Shown: piece by piece, positions 1 to 7,980 of the stretch
Numbering within the stretch: position 1 is the first letter of the stretch
Layout of the letters: the number at the start of each line of letters is the position of its first letter
Source of the DNA: Planctomycetaceae bacterium
GTDB taxonomy: Bacteria > Planctomycetota > Planctomycetia > Pirellulales > UBA1268
DNA: 16,184 nt
Direction of reading: 5' to 3'
Assembly (NCBI GenBank): GCA_018694455.1
Contig: JABHNP010000101.1
Coordinates: forward strand, 1-16,184
The notes under the pieces: generated by a model
What the model was told of the DNA's origin: nothing
Seen by the model: only the letters and a program-made list of their open reading frames with translations
Database searches by the model: none
Translations under genes and position numbers: made by a program

Positions 1-902
1 AATATTCAGACGGCGCGCTTGCGACATTGGCCGTACAAACGATACAGCAGCTTTCACATACAGATCAGCCTTTTTTCTTGGCCGTAGGATTCCAGAATCC
101 ACACCTTCCATTCAATTCACCGAAGAAGTATTGGGATTTTTACAAGCCGCAGGCCATTGGTCTGGCTCCAAACCCATTCGCACCGAAGAACGCTTATAGT
201 AAGGCACTAACAACATTCGGCGAGTTGCGAAATTATGAAGGGATACCACCAAAGGGCCCCTTAGATAATGAGACGTCAAAGAAACTTAGGCATGGGTATT
301 ATGCAGCCGTAAGTTTTATTGATGCATGTGTTGGTCGAGTACTCAAGGGACTTCAAGAGTCCGGATTGTCGGAGAATACGATTGTCGTTGTGTGGGGTGA
401 TCATGGTTGGAAGCTTGGGGAACATGGTTGCTGGTGTAAGCATACAAATGTCCAACTCGATACGCGTTCTCCACTGATTATGGTCGCACCGCAGCAGAAA
501 TCTGCTGGTGAAGTGATTGCTTCACCAGTTGAGTTTGTTGATATCTATCCAACACTCTGTGATCTTGCTGGCTTTGACAAACCTCGGCACCTTGAAGGTG
601 ACAGTTTTGCTGAGCTTCTTCAGGCGACAGATTGCCCACGGAAGAGAGCTGCTTTTTCGCAATATCCACGCGGGAATGTTATGGGGTATTCAATGACAAC
701 AGATCGTTTTCGATATACGGTGTGGGTCGATCAGAAGAAAGGCAATGAGGTCGTGTTCACAGAGTTGTACGACCACCGTAAGGATTCACAAGAAAATGAA
801 AACGTTATCGATTCCCCCCTGTATGCATCAGAAATCAAACGCCTCGATACGTGGCACGCCGAAGGCTGGCAAGGCACTCGTTCTGCACTGATTTTAAAAT
901 AA
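1..902 (+). CDS. Iduronate-2-sulfatase-like sulfatase, 5' truncated
   Basis: This is the C-terminal part of a type I sulfatase (alkaline phosphatase superfamily) that hydrolyses sulfate esters, probably on polysaccharides outside the cytoplasm. The reading frame is open from base 3 to the stop at 900-902, and the residues before the first possible start (YSDGALAT) already fit the family, so the gene begins outside the window. The N-terminal half with the formylglycine Cys is therefore not visible. Visible family motifs are NPHLPF, GDHGWKLGEHG and WCKHTN followed by DTRSPL, which match the metal and substrate-binding segments of human iduronate-2-sulfatase. The end has the usual WVDQ...ELYDH segment. 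It is clearly homologous to the minus-strand sulfatase beside it; the two stops are only about 28 bases apart. The exact substrate cannot be read from sequence. Confidence 0.93.
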   Translation, partial: YSDGALATLAVQTIQQLSHTDQPFFLAVGFQNPHLPFNSPKKYWDFYKPQAIGLAPNPFAPKNAYSKALTTFGELRNYEGIPPKGPLDNETSKKLRHGYYAAVSFIDACVGRVLKGLQESGLSENTIVVVWGDHGWKLGEHGCWCKHTNVQLDTRSPLIMVAPQQKSAGEVIASPVEFVDIYPTLCDLAGFDKPRHLEGDSFAELLQATDCPRKRAAFSQYPRGNVMGYSMTTDRFRYTVWVDQKKGNEVVFTELYDHRKDSQENENVIDSPLYASEIKRLDTWHAEGWQGTRSALILK

Positions 903-929
903 AAGCACGTGTGGAAACGAAAGACATGT

Positions 930-2567
930 CTATTTTCCCAAAAGATGTTGAAGTTCATTTGATAGGCGCACGACCTCTTTCGGCTGAGAGTGTGCGACAT
1001 TGACTGTTTCGTGTGGGTCGTTGAGGTGGTCGTAGAGCTCGTGATATATGGGTTCTAAATTTGGATTTCGTGTGTCTCGCCATTCAATGTATCGGTAGCG
1101 AGGGTCTCGAAGCGTGTAGCCCATAAGGTACTTTTCAAAAAGTTCTCGGTTCCACTGGCTACCTTGTTGTTCTCTGATTTTTTGCTCCACCTGATTGATA
1201 AGTGGGCCGAAAAAGGTTTCCCGCATTTCGGATGACAATGGATTTGCTGCCCATTCACGAAGCGCTGGAGTCGGAAACTGGCTCATGGCGACACCCTTAA
1301 CCGTTGCCTCTGGATTGTGGAGCACCGGGATAAGACTTTCTCCGGCAAGATGATCTGGCTGAGGAATATTGGCGAGATCGCAGAGTGTTGGATAGATGTC
1401 AATCAACTCAACAAGACTATCGGAAGGGGTTCCCTTTTGAGGCATTGATGGTGTGGAGATAATAAGCGGAACGCGGGTGGCAATTTCGTAATTCGTAGCT
1501 TTTCCCCAGATGCCATATTCCCCAAGGTGCCAGCCGTGGTCGCCCCACACGATAATAATAGTGTTCTCTCGTACCTTATTTTTTTCAAGCGATGCAATGA
1601 CACGTCCAATTTGAGCATCGACGTAGCTTACACATGCGTAATACGCGTGGAGAAGTTCTCTGGAGAGTGACTCGTTGATCGGTCCTGACTTTGGTATTCC
1701 GTGTCGTGTGCGGAGTTCAAAAGATGCATGAAGCCCCATTGATGCGCCATCCTGAGGAGGTTCCAAGAATTTCGTAAGTTGTATTTCTTTCGGGTCATAC
1801 AGGTCGAAATATTTTTTTGGAGCATGGAAAGGAAGGTGTGGTCGTGAAAAGCCAAGTGCAAGAAACCACGGCTTGTCTTGTTGCACCAGTTCGTCGAGGG
1901 TTTGTATTGCAACGCGTGTGTTGTACCCATCAACATACCCGTCGTCTTCAACCTGTGCAGCCTCAAACGCAGGTCCATGAATCAGGCCTCGAGAAGAACT
2001 TTCTCCATAGAGCGCAACCATACGAGCTTTGTTTTTCGCAAAGATTCTCTGGTTTTCAGGAAGCGCGTTACCACCGACAGTTGTTGGGCGAGTGAGACCA
2101 GTTCTATTTGGCTCGTAATTCCAAGAGTGCTGGTCATCAGTCATGCGTCCGTGAAATATTTTCCCGCTGTACACGGCATTATAGCCATGAGCAATAAAGT
2201 GTTGTGGCAATGTTACGATTTGCGGGTTGAGATCACGAAAGTATGCTCGGTTTTCAATCACACCAATTGTGTCGGGTCGGGATCCAGTAAGTAGGCTTGC
2301 TCGTGATGGTGAACAAATGGCTTCTTGGCAATATGCGCGAAGAAAACATCGCCCTTGTTTTGCAAGCTTATCGAGATTTGGACTATGAATATCTTTATTG
2401 CCATAGCAACCAAGTTCAGGCCTTAAGTCATCAATCGCGATAAAAAGAACATTTGGACGGCTGCTGTTCGGAGCAGAGTATGCTTCGTTTAAGGCGAAGA
2501 AGAAGTGAGTGAGTATCAGACAGAAAAAAGGCAGAGTGCTTCTTGAAGACACAAAAAAAGATCGCAT
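930..2567 (-). CDS. Secreted iduronate-2-sulfatase-like sulfatase
   Basis: Complete type I sulfatase of 545 residues, predicted to remove sulfate esters from a polysaccharide outside the cytoplasm. The start at 2567 is preferred over an in-frame ATG at 2627 because AGAGGA lies just upstream of it and the protein then opens with a normal signal peptide (basic MRSFFVSSR, hydrophobic core, AYSA near residue 30). Motifs follow in order: DDLRPELGCYG (Asp46, Asp47 as metal ligands), CSPSR with Cys85 as the residue converted to formylglycine, GDHGWHLGEYG (Asp343, His344) and WGKATN with Lys356. The DDLRP.LGCYG block is typical of iduronate-2-sulfatases (probably SulfAtlas S1_7, from memory). Compared with the neighbouring sulfatase it carries about 45 extra residues between Pro432 and Met482. 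It is divergent from the SGNH hydrolase, sharing a 107-base promoter region. Activity needs a formylglycine-generating enzyme encoded elsewhere. Confidence 0.95.
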   Translation of the reverse strand: MRSFFVSSRSTLPFFCLILTHFFFALNEAYSAPNSSRPNVLFIAIDDLRPELGCYGNKDIHSPNLDKLAKQGRCFLRAYCQEAICSPSRASLLTGSRPDTIGVIENRAYFRDLNPQIVTLPQHFIAHGYNAVYSGKIFHGRMTDDQHSWNYEPNRTGLTRPTTVGGNALPENQRIFAKNKARMVALYGESSSRGLIHGPAFEAAQVEDDGYVDGYNTRVAIQTLDELVQQDKPWFLALGFSRPHLPFHAPKKYFDLYDPKEIQLTKFLEPPQDGASMGLHASFELRTRHGIPKSGPINESLSRELLHAYYACVSYVDAQIGRVIASLEKNKVRENTIIIVWGDHGWHLGEYGIWGKATNYEIATRVPLIISTPSMPQKGTPSDSLVELIDIYPTLCDLANIPQPDHLAGESLIPVLHNPEATVKGVAMSQFPTPALREWAANPLSSEMRETFFGPLINQVEQKIREQQGSQWNRELFEKYLMGYTLRDPRYRYIEWRDTRNPNLEPIYHELYDHLNDPHETVNVAHSQPKEVVRLSNELQHLLGK

Positions 2568-2674
2568 CAAAATCCTCTGTTCTGAAAATATTGAAACCAT
2601 AGATATTAGAATGCTGAGAGTGTTCATTCCGAACCATGTAGATCTATGTTAAAATCTCTAATCGTAGTATAAGT

Positions 2675-3508
2675 ATGAAAAAAAATACGTATTTAAAAAC
2701 TATTTATTTACGTGTAGGTAAAAATATTTGCCCGTCACTGATGCCATCACGTGTCGCGATGCCCCTTTTTGTTTGCGTCACCTGCTTTTCCTTCCTTCAT
2801 GCCGTTGGTCTTGCAGCACAAAGCAGACCAGCGGAGGGAAGTCTTCTTGACACGGGGCCAGAACTCGCTGCAGAGTTCCTTGTTCAATATCGAGAAAAGG
2901 CAATGAAGCGATGGAGTCAGGATATTGAGACACTTGAGCAGAGGGATGTCGTTCAGAGAGATCCAGAAGATGCCATCCTCTTTATCGGGAGTAGTAGCAT
3001 CCGGCGATGGGATACTATTGAGATTGATATGAGGCCATACCAAGTCGTCCAGCGAGGGTATGGTGGCGCTAAGTACACTGACTTGGCAGTTTTTGCAAAA
3101 CGTTTGATTCATCCGCACGAGTACAGCGCATTAGTTGTGTTTGTAGCCAATGATGTTCAGGGGAAACCGGAAGATCATTCCCCCGAACAGGTAGAAAAAT
3201 GTGCCAGCTACATTGCAGGAGTTTCCAGAAAACATTGCCCACAGGCCCCAGTTTTTTTCATTGAAATAACACCGACACGAAAACGGTTTTCTGCATGGCC
3301 GCTCATTCGCAAGGCAAATACTCGTCTTCAAAAGCTGTCTTTGTCAACACCCGCCACCTACTTTATTCCGACAGCAGATCATTTCCTCGACCCTTCTGGG
3401 AATCCACGGGATGAACTGTTTGTTGATGACCAGCTTCATCTCAACGGTGATGGGTATAAAAAATGGTCAATATTGATTCGTCAAGAGTTAGATGAAGTAC
3501 TTCAGTAG
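2675..3508 (+). CDS. Secreted SGNH/GDSL-family hydrolase
   Basis: Predicted secreted esterase or lipase-like hydrolase of the SGNH fold, 277 residues from the ATG at 2675. Block I is IGSSSIRRW with Ser107 the probable nucleophile (the GSS aligns with GDS of classical members). Block II is RGYGG, block III is FVAND with the Asn of the oxyanion hole, and block V is DDQLHLNGDGY, giving Asp252 and His255 of the catalytic triad. The N-terminus is long: an in-frame ATG at 2741 gives a more ordinary signal peptide (MPSRVAMPLFVCV...GLAAQ). Neither start has a clear Shine-Dalgarno site, so the start is uncertain. Such proteins are common in planctomycetes and often sit near sulfatases. An acetyl or other acyl ester on a carbohydrate is a plausible substrate, but that is inference from context. 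Confidence 0.88.
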   Translation: MKKNTYLKTIYLRVGKNICPSLMPSRVAMPLFVCVTCFSFLHAVGLAAQSRPAEGSLLDTGPELAAEFLVQYREKAMKRWSQDIETLEQRDVVQRDPEDAILFIGSSSIRRWDTIEIDMRPYQVVQRGYGGAKYTDLAVFAKRLIHPHEYSALVVFVANDVQGKPEDHSPEQVEKCASYIAGVSRKHCPQAPVFFIEITPTRKRFSAWPLIRKANTRLQKLSLSTPATYFIPTADHFLDPSGNPRDELFVDDQLHLNGDGYKKWSILIRQELDEVLQ

Positions 3509-3790
3509 GTTGAGGTCTAGAACGCTAGGTCGTTAGCTCCTTCAGCCTCTCCCGCTAAAAGGCAACGAATACGTGCCGTTTCACAGAAGTGTTCTATGCG
3601 GGGAGTACGAAGCGGGGAGTACGAAAGATATGAAGTCATGTACTCAACTTTTTCTACGGTAATTCACCCGAGATTGGGACCACCTGTGGAAGGCAGCCGG
3701 TGTCTTGGTACAACAGAGAGTTGTGGGCACCATGAGCGTACATGAAGATAGAATCAGAATGACGGAAAGTAACGAGGAGTGAACTAGGGT
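3509..3790. other. Intergenic region upstream of isocitrate dehydrogenase
   Basis: This 282-base gap holds no supported gene. It contains a perfect 14-base tandem duplication (3598-3625) and an imperfect hairpin at 3699-3731: ACAAC/GTTGT around the loop AGAGA, flanked by GGTG/CACC. A 16-codon reading frame at 3732-3782 ends inside the Shine-Dalgarno region of the next gene, but it has no ribosome binding site of its own. The promoter of the isocitrate dehydrogenase gene should lie here; I could not place it with confidence. Confidence 0.5.
3598..3625. repeat. Perfect 14-bp tandem duplication
   Basis: The unit GCGGGGAGTACGAA occurs twice head to tail without a mismatch, at 3598-3611 and 3612-3625. 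It lies about 165 bases upstream of the isocitrate dehydrogenase start. It may be a recent slippage duplication or a pair of protein-binding sites; nothing in the sequence decides between them. Confidence 0.85.
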
Positions 3791-5011
3791 ATGGCAAAAA
3801 AGATCAAAGCAGAAGGACCAGTTGTTGAGCTCGATGGGGATGAAATGACCAGAATTATCTGGCAGTTTATTAAGGAGAAACTGATCCTCCAGTATGTTGA
3901 TGTAGATCTTCGTTATTTCGATCTATCTGTTCAAAGTCGAGACGCAACTGATGACCAGATTACAGTCGATGCAGCTCATGCGATTCAAGAGTGTGGCGTC
4001 GGTGTAAAATGTGCCACAATCACCCCGGATGAAGCGAGAGTCGAAGAGTTTGCTTTGAAGAAGATGTGGCGAAGTCCGAACGGTACGATTCGCAATATTC
4101 TTGGAGGGGTGATATTCCGAGAGCCAATAATTATTAACAATATACCGCGGCTCGTTCCGGGGTGGACAAAACCGATTGTTGTTGGTCGGCACGCATTTGG
4201 AGACCAGTATCGTGCAACGGATTTGAAGATTCCAGGTCCCGGGAAACTTACTTTGACGTATGCTCCATCTGATGGATCTGCGCCTATGGAGATGAATGTC
4301 TATGATTTTCCATCCAGCGGTGTAGCGCTGGCAATGTACAACCGAGATGACTCGATACGCGACTTTGCTCGAGCAAGCTTCAGGTATGGTTTGGCCCGAA
4401 ATTATCCTGTCTATCTTTCAACGAAAAACACGATTCTCAAAGCATACGACGGCCGTTTCAAAGATCTGTTTCAAGAAGTGTTCGATGCTGAATTCAAAGA
4501 GGAATTTACAGCGAAAGGAATCACCTACGAACATCGTCTTATTGACGATATGGTGGCATGTGCCATGAAGTGGGAAGGTGGATATGTCTGGGCATGTAAA
4601 AACTACGATGGTGACGTGCAGAGCGATATTGTCGCCCAAGGATTTGGTTCATTAGGGTTGATGACAAGTGTATTGATGACGCCTGATGGAAAGACCGTTG
4701 AGGCTGAAGCGGCCCATGGTACGGTGACGAGGCATTACCGCCAGCATCAGCAGGGGAAACCTACCAGCACAAATCCGATTGCATCAATCTTTGCGTGGAC
4801 ACGAGGTCTCGCACACAGAGGCAAGCTTGATCAGACGCCCGATGTGACAGCCTTTGCAGAAACGCTCGAAAAAGTCTGTATTGGAACAGTTGAACAAGGC
4901 AAGATGACAAAAGATCTGGCCTTACTCGTTGGGAAAGACCAGCCATATCTTCATACGCAAGAGTTCTTGAATGCAATTGATGAGAATCTTCAGTCTGTAA
5001 TGTCTTCATGA
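3791..5011 (+). CDS. icd: NADP-dependent isocitrate dehydrogenase, eukaryote-like subfamily
   Basis: Cytoplasmic TCA-cycle enzyme that oxidatively decarboxylates isocitrate to 2-oxoglutarate, making NADPH. Its 406 residues match the usual length of the homodimeric subfamily that includes human IDH1 and IDH2, not the E. coli type. Visible signatures are ELDGDEMTRIIW at the N-terminus, the substrate segment MWRSPNGTIRNILGG, GRHAFGDQYRATD with Arg133 at the place of human IDH1 Arg132, STKNTILKAYDGRFKD, DDMVACAMKWEGG with metal-binding Asp residues, and AEAAHGTVTRHYR near the cofactor site. The start at 3791 follows GAGGAG at 3774-3779 with a rather long 11-base spacer. The gene is metabolically unrelated to its hydrolase neighbours. 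NADP preference is assigned from overall family resemblance, not tested. Confidence 0.97.
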   Translation: MAKKIKAEGPVVELDGDEMTRIIWQFIKEKLILQYVDVDLRYFDLSVQSRDATDDQITVDAAHAIQECGVGVKCATITPDEARVEEFALKKMWRSPNGTIRNILGGVIFREPIIINNIPRLVPGWTKPIVVGRHAFGDQYRATDLKIPGPGKLTLTYAPSDGSAPMEMNVYDFPSSGVALAMYNRDDSIRDFARASFRYGLARNYPVYLSTKNTILKAYDGRFKDLFQEVFDAEFKEEFTAKGITYEHRLIDDMVACAMKWEGGYVWACKNYDGDVQSDIVAQGFGSLGLMTSVLMTPDGKTVEAEAAHGTVTRHYRQHQQGKPTSTNPIASIFAWTRGLAHRGKLDQTPDVTAFAETLEKVCIGTVEQGKMTKDLALLVGKDQPYLHTQEFLNAIDENLQSVMSS

Positions 5012-5100
5012 CAACGAGCTGCATAAAAATGTCTTGTGTGGATTCGTGATGGTGTTTCCAAGTACGAATAACTTTTTATTTACTCGTGAGGCTGTTGCTG

Positions 5101-5871
5101 ATGAAATTAGTCAAAAATGCCAACATATCTAGATGCTCATCAGTCTTTTGCGGAGTGTTTGTCTTCGGTCTTTCTATTCCCAACGTTGCTTTTGCCAACG
5201 AAAGCAATTCTGCATACCATCTCTTTATTTTGTCTGGGCAGTCCAATATGGCTGGCTTGAGGCCAGAAGAGTCCTTCATTCCTGAGGTGGAGGAAGCATT
5301 TGGGAAAGACCATGTCATTGTTGTGAAAGATGCACTTGGTGGGCAGCCCATTCGAAGATGGTGCACAGATTGGGAGGCTGCGGATGGAAGTCGTCCGGAG
5401 TCAACAGGAGACCTGTACCAACGTCTTATGGAAAAAGTTCAGGCGGTAACAGTTGGTAAAGAAATCCAAACGGTTACTTTTATTTGGATGCAGGGCGAGC
5501 GAGATGCAGCGGAAAAGCACGGAGACGTCTACAAAAAAAGCCTTGAGGGCTTGCTTAATCAGTTGTCTAGCGATTTGAAACGAAACGATATCAACGTTGT
5601 AATCGGCCGTCTCAGTGATTTTGATATGGGAGATAAAAAATATCACCATTGGACCCTGATTCGTGAACAGCAGGCCGCCTTTGTGCAGGATGGGTCGCGA
5701 CGGACCTTAGTCAATACAGATGATCTCAATGATGGAGTGAATCGTCGCGGGAAAGAAATCAGCAATGACTTGCATTATTCAGCATCCGGGTATGTCGAAT
5801 TAGGACGGCGATTTGCAAAAGAAGCCATTCAGTTCATCGAGGCTTCGGATGAGCTCAGTCGTGGCCAGTAG
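5101..5871 (+). CDS. Secreted sialate O-acetylesterase-like hydrolase (SASA domain)
   Basis: Predicted secreted carbohydrate esterase of the SASA/DUF303 group (SGNH fold; CE6-like), 256 residues from ATG 5101. That start is preferred over an in-frame GTG at 5086 because TGAGG at 5087-5091 then lies at a normal distance and a signal peptide follows (basic start, core VFCGVFVFGLSIP, cleavage near AFA-NES). The catalytic blocks are LSGQSNMAG with nucleophile Ser48, DALGGQPIRRW, the typical FIWMQGERDA, and NDLHYSASGY with Asp223 and His225. Members remove acetyl groups from sugars such as sialic acids or plant and algal polysaccharides; the real substrate is not readable. It lies between isocitrate dehydrogenase and a secreted phosphodiesterase on the same strand, 54 bases before the latter's start, so those two may be co-transcribed. 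Confidence 0.9.
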   Translation: MKLVKNANISRCSSVFCGVFVFGLSIPNVAFANESNSAYHLFILSGQSNMAGLRPEESFIPEVEEAFGKDHVIVVKDALGGQPIRRWCTDWEAADGSRPESTGDLYQRLMEKVQAVTVGKEIQTVTFIWMQGERDAAEKHGDVYKKSLEGLLNQLSSDLKRNDINVVIGRLSDFDMGDKKYHHWTLIREQQAAFVQDGSRRTLVNTDDLNDGVNRRGKEISNDLHYSASGYVELGRRFAKEAIQFIEASDELSRGQ

Positions 5872-5925
5872 TCAGGCATTACAGGCCTGCCGTTACGTAC
5901 GTTGAAAGTTGCAGGGGGACTGCTG

Positions 5926-6897
5926 ATGGTGAATTCAAATGTCAGAATAGCAGGTATCGTTCTCGCGTTTTGGAATGTAATGGTTCTGCACGACCAGGCC
6001 GTATGTCTCGGTTCGGAACCAACCGTTCCAGAGAACCGTGTTCTTGTAATTGGAATAGATGGTGTCCGGCCTGATGCACTTCAGAATGCGAACACGCCAG
6101 CCATCGATCATCTTATTGCAGCAGGTGCATTTACAAATAACACGAAAATTCTCGGCGATCGCTATCGCGACAATGAAACAATCAGTGGGCCGGGTTGGTC
6201 GAGTTTTCTCACGGGAGTATGGGCTGATAAGCACGGTGTTCACGACAATACATTTCGTGGCAGAAATTACGACGCGTATCCACATTTTTTTGTGTATTTA
6301 AAGCGGAAGTTCCCTAATGCTTGTACCGGTTCTTTTGTTGATTGGGAGCCGATAGACACATACATCGTTCGTGCTGCAGATGTTCGGAAAGTTCGTCCAG
6401 CATCGAGCAAAGACTCTTTGGAACAAAAGGACAAAATGCTGGCTGGGGAGGCCGTTCAATTTCTAACACAGCAGAATCCTCATGCAGTCTTTGTTTATTT
6501 TGGCCAGGTTGACGAAGTAGGTCATCGGGACGGGTTTCATCCTTCTGTACCAAGCTATCTGCAGGCTCTACATACCGTGGACGCCCATGTCGCAAGCCTT
6601 GTAAAAGCAATTCAATCACGTCCGGAATACCTTGCAGAGAATTGGCTTGTTGTTATTTCCACGGATCACGGAGGTCGCGGTAGGAAGCACCGTGGTGGTC
6701 ATGATGTTCCGGAAATAGTCACTACTTTTTTGGTAGTCAGTGGCAAGGATTCCATGAGAGGTGAGATTGAGGAACCGTCTTACATTGTAGATGTGCCCGT
6801 AATAGCACTCACGCATCTTGGTATCCCAATCGAAAGTGCATGGCAACTCGATGGTAAAGCTGTAGGGATAAGGCAAGAGTTCCGGAATGATCAATAG
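5926..6897 (+). CDS. Secreted alkaline-phosphatase-superfamily phosphodiesterase (NPP-like)
   Basis: Metal-dependent phosphoesterase related to type I phosphodiesterase/nucleotide pyrophosphatases, 323 residues. ATG 5926 is preferred over an in-frame TTG at 5902 because AGGGGGA at 5913-5919 sits 6 bases before it. A hydrophobic stretch (IAGIVLAFWNVMVL) suggests export. The two-metal site is complete: Asp45 in IGIDGVRPD, Ser87 in ISGPGWSSFLTG at the nucleophile place usually held by Thr, Asp196 and His200 in DEVGHRDGFH, Asp247 and His248 in STDHGGRG, and His259 in RGGHD. It could act on nucleotides, phospholipid head groups or phosphonates, or even on sulfate esters, since the superfamily is promiscuous. 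It follows the SASA-type esterase on the same strand. A weak hairpin with a T-run at 6967-6986 may end the transcript. Confidence 0.88.
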   Translation: MVNSNVRIAGIVLAFWNVMVLHDQAVCLGSEPTVPENRVLVIGIDGVRPDALQNANTPAIDHLIAAGAFTNNTKILGDRYRDNETISGPGWSSFLTGVWADKHGVHDNTFRGRNYDAYPHFFVYLKRKFPNACTGSFVDWEPIDTYIVRAADVRKVRPASSKDSLEQKDKMLAGEAVQFLTQQNPHAVFVYFGQVDEVGHRDGFHPSVPSYLQALHTVDAHVASLVKAIQSRPEYLAENWLVVISTDHGGRGRKHRGGHDVPEIVTTFLVVSGKDSMRGEIEEPSYIVDVPVIALTHLGIPIESAWQLDGKAVGIRQEFRNDQ

Positions 6898-6966
6898 AAA
6901 TTTTCGAAACTGCTGGTGCCAAAAACAACGTTCGCGTAAGTCGTAGTTGTTTTCTGCTGGTCATGC

Positions 6967-6986
6967 ACTACAGTTCTTGTAGTTTT
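6967..6986 (+). terminator. Possible weak terminator hairpin
   Basis: ACTACA (6967-6972) and TGTAGT (6978-6983) form a perfect 6-bp stem around GTTCT, followed by TTT. It lies about 70 bases after the phosphodiesterase stop. A second, looser inverted repeat (AAAACAAC at 6922-6929, GTTGTTTT at 6946-6953) lies just upstream. The stems are short and AT-rich, so this is a tentative call. Confidence 0.3.
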
Positions 6987-7028
6987 CACTCAACTACGTG
7001 ATACTCATATCTTCACAGTCGTACACTT

Positions 7029-7042
7029 GGGCGAAAACGCCC
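7029..7042. promoter_or_regulatory. Short GC hairpin in the desaturase leader
   Basis: GGGCGAAAACGCCC is a perfect 5-bp GC stem closed by an AAAA loop. It lies 23 bases upstream of the preferred desaturase ATG at 7066. It could be a leader stem-loop affecting translation, or a palindromic operator. Function is not shown by the sequence. Confidence 0.3.
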
Positions 7043-7065
7043 CTAACAGAAGTCTTTACTTTCTA

Positions 7066-7968
7066 ATGTCTGTTCAAGCGACTGAGACCCCAAAGCACGA
7101 TATGCACTGGGAGTATGCTATACCGATTACAACAATTCATCTCTTGGCTTGTCTTGCGATTTTGCCTTGGTGCTTTAGTTGGTTCGGAGTCTTAGCAGCT
7201 GCTCTCGGCACGATAGTATTCGGGACCTTTGGTATTAATCTTGGGTACCATCGACTGCTTAGCCATCGTAGCCTGTCAGTCCCATCTTGGTTTGAGCGTA
7301 TTTTGGCTACTCTTGCGGTTTGCTCGCTTGAAGACACGCCTTCTCGTTGGGTGGCAAACCACCGTCTTCATCACTGTCATTCTGATGATGACCCTGATCC
7401 TCATTCACCACGTGATGGTGTCGCATGGTCACACATGGGATGGCTTTTTCGTCGCGCCCCGCAACGTAGATCACTCGATTTTCTTGATCGTTATGCTCGT
7501 GACGTACTTGTTGATCCTTATTACCGTGCACTTGAACAATATCCGACTGCAGTTCTCTGGATATATATCTCACACGCAATAGGATTTGGGGTTTTTGGCT
7601 TACTGCTTGGCCGCTGGATATCAGGTGATTGGACGTCAGGCATTCAACTCGCTGTGAGTTTGATGGTCTGGGGTGTTTTTGTACGTACCGTTCTTGTGTG
7701 GCATATTACTTGGAGCGTGAATTCACTGACTCATCTCTTTGGGTACCGCACTTACTCGACGGGAGAGGATAGTAGGAATAATTGGCTCGTGGCTCTCTTA
7801 GCAATGGGAGAGGGGTGGCATAATAACCATCATCATGATCCAGCAAGTGCCAGTACTCAGCACAAGTGGTGGGAATTTGATGTTACGTACTATGCCATCT
7901 TGCTTTTGAAGTCACTTGGCATTGCGTCAGACGTTATTCAGCCGCGTCACATGCGGCAGAAGCGATGA
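7066..7968 (+). CDS. Membrane acyl-CoA/acyl-lipid desaturase (delta-9 type)
   Basis: Integral-membrane di-iron fatty acid desaturase, 300 residues from ATG 7066, which introduces a cis double bond into acyl chains using oxygen. All three histidine boxes are present: HRLLSH at 62-67, HRLHH at 99-103 and HNNHH at 252-256. Hydrophobic segments at about 19-37 and 40-60, and two more between the second and third boxes, fit four membrane passes. The order GYHRLLSHRSL...NHRLHH.HSD..PDPHSP and W.ITWSVNSLTHLFG is that of the stearoyl-CoA desaturase-like group. A TTG at 7027 would extend the frame by 13 residues but is less likely. No strong Shine-Dalgarno site precedes 7066; a small GC hairpin lies in the leader instead. 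No electron donor gene lies beside it. Likely role is membrane fluidity. Confidence 0.93.
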   Translation: MSVQATETPKHDMHWEYAIPITTIHLLACLAILPWCFSWFGVLAAALGTIVFGTFGINLGYHRLLSHRSLSVPSWFERILATLAVCSLEDTPSRWVANHRLHHCHSDDDPDPHSPRDGVAWSHMGWLFRRAPQRRSLDFLDRYARDVLVDPYYRALEQYPTAVLWIYISHAIGFGVFGLLLGRWISGDWTSGIQLAVSLMVWGVFVRTVLVWHITWSVNSLTHLFGYRTYSTGEDSRNNWLVALLAMGEGWHNNHHHDPASASTQHKWWEFDVTYYAILLLKSLGIASDVIQPRHMRQKR

Positions 7969-7980
7969 ATGTATAAAAAA

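Noticed and set aside
1817..2294. Overlapping plus-strand frames of 92 and 138 codons opposite the second sulfatase
   Set aside because: They are antisense shadows of a strongly conserved sulfatase coding region and show no domain of their own.
3732..3782. A 16-codon frame (MSVHEDRIRMTESNEE) before isocitrate dehydrogenase, possibly a leader peptide
   Set aside because: It has no Shine-Dalgarno site and no run of regulatory codons; its stop overlapping the next ribosome binding site is the only hint.
5873..5889. CAGGC/GCCTG hairpin after the SASA-type esterase as a terminator
   Set aside because: The stem is only 5 bp, no T-run follows, and the next gene starts shortly after on the same strand.
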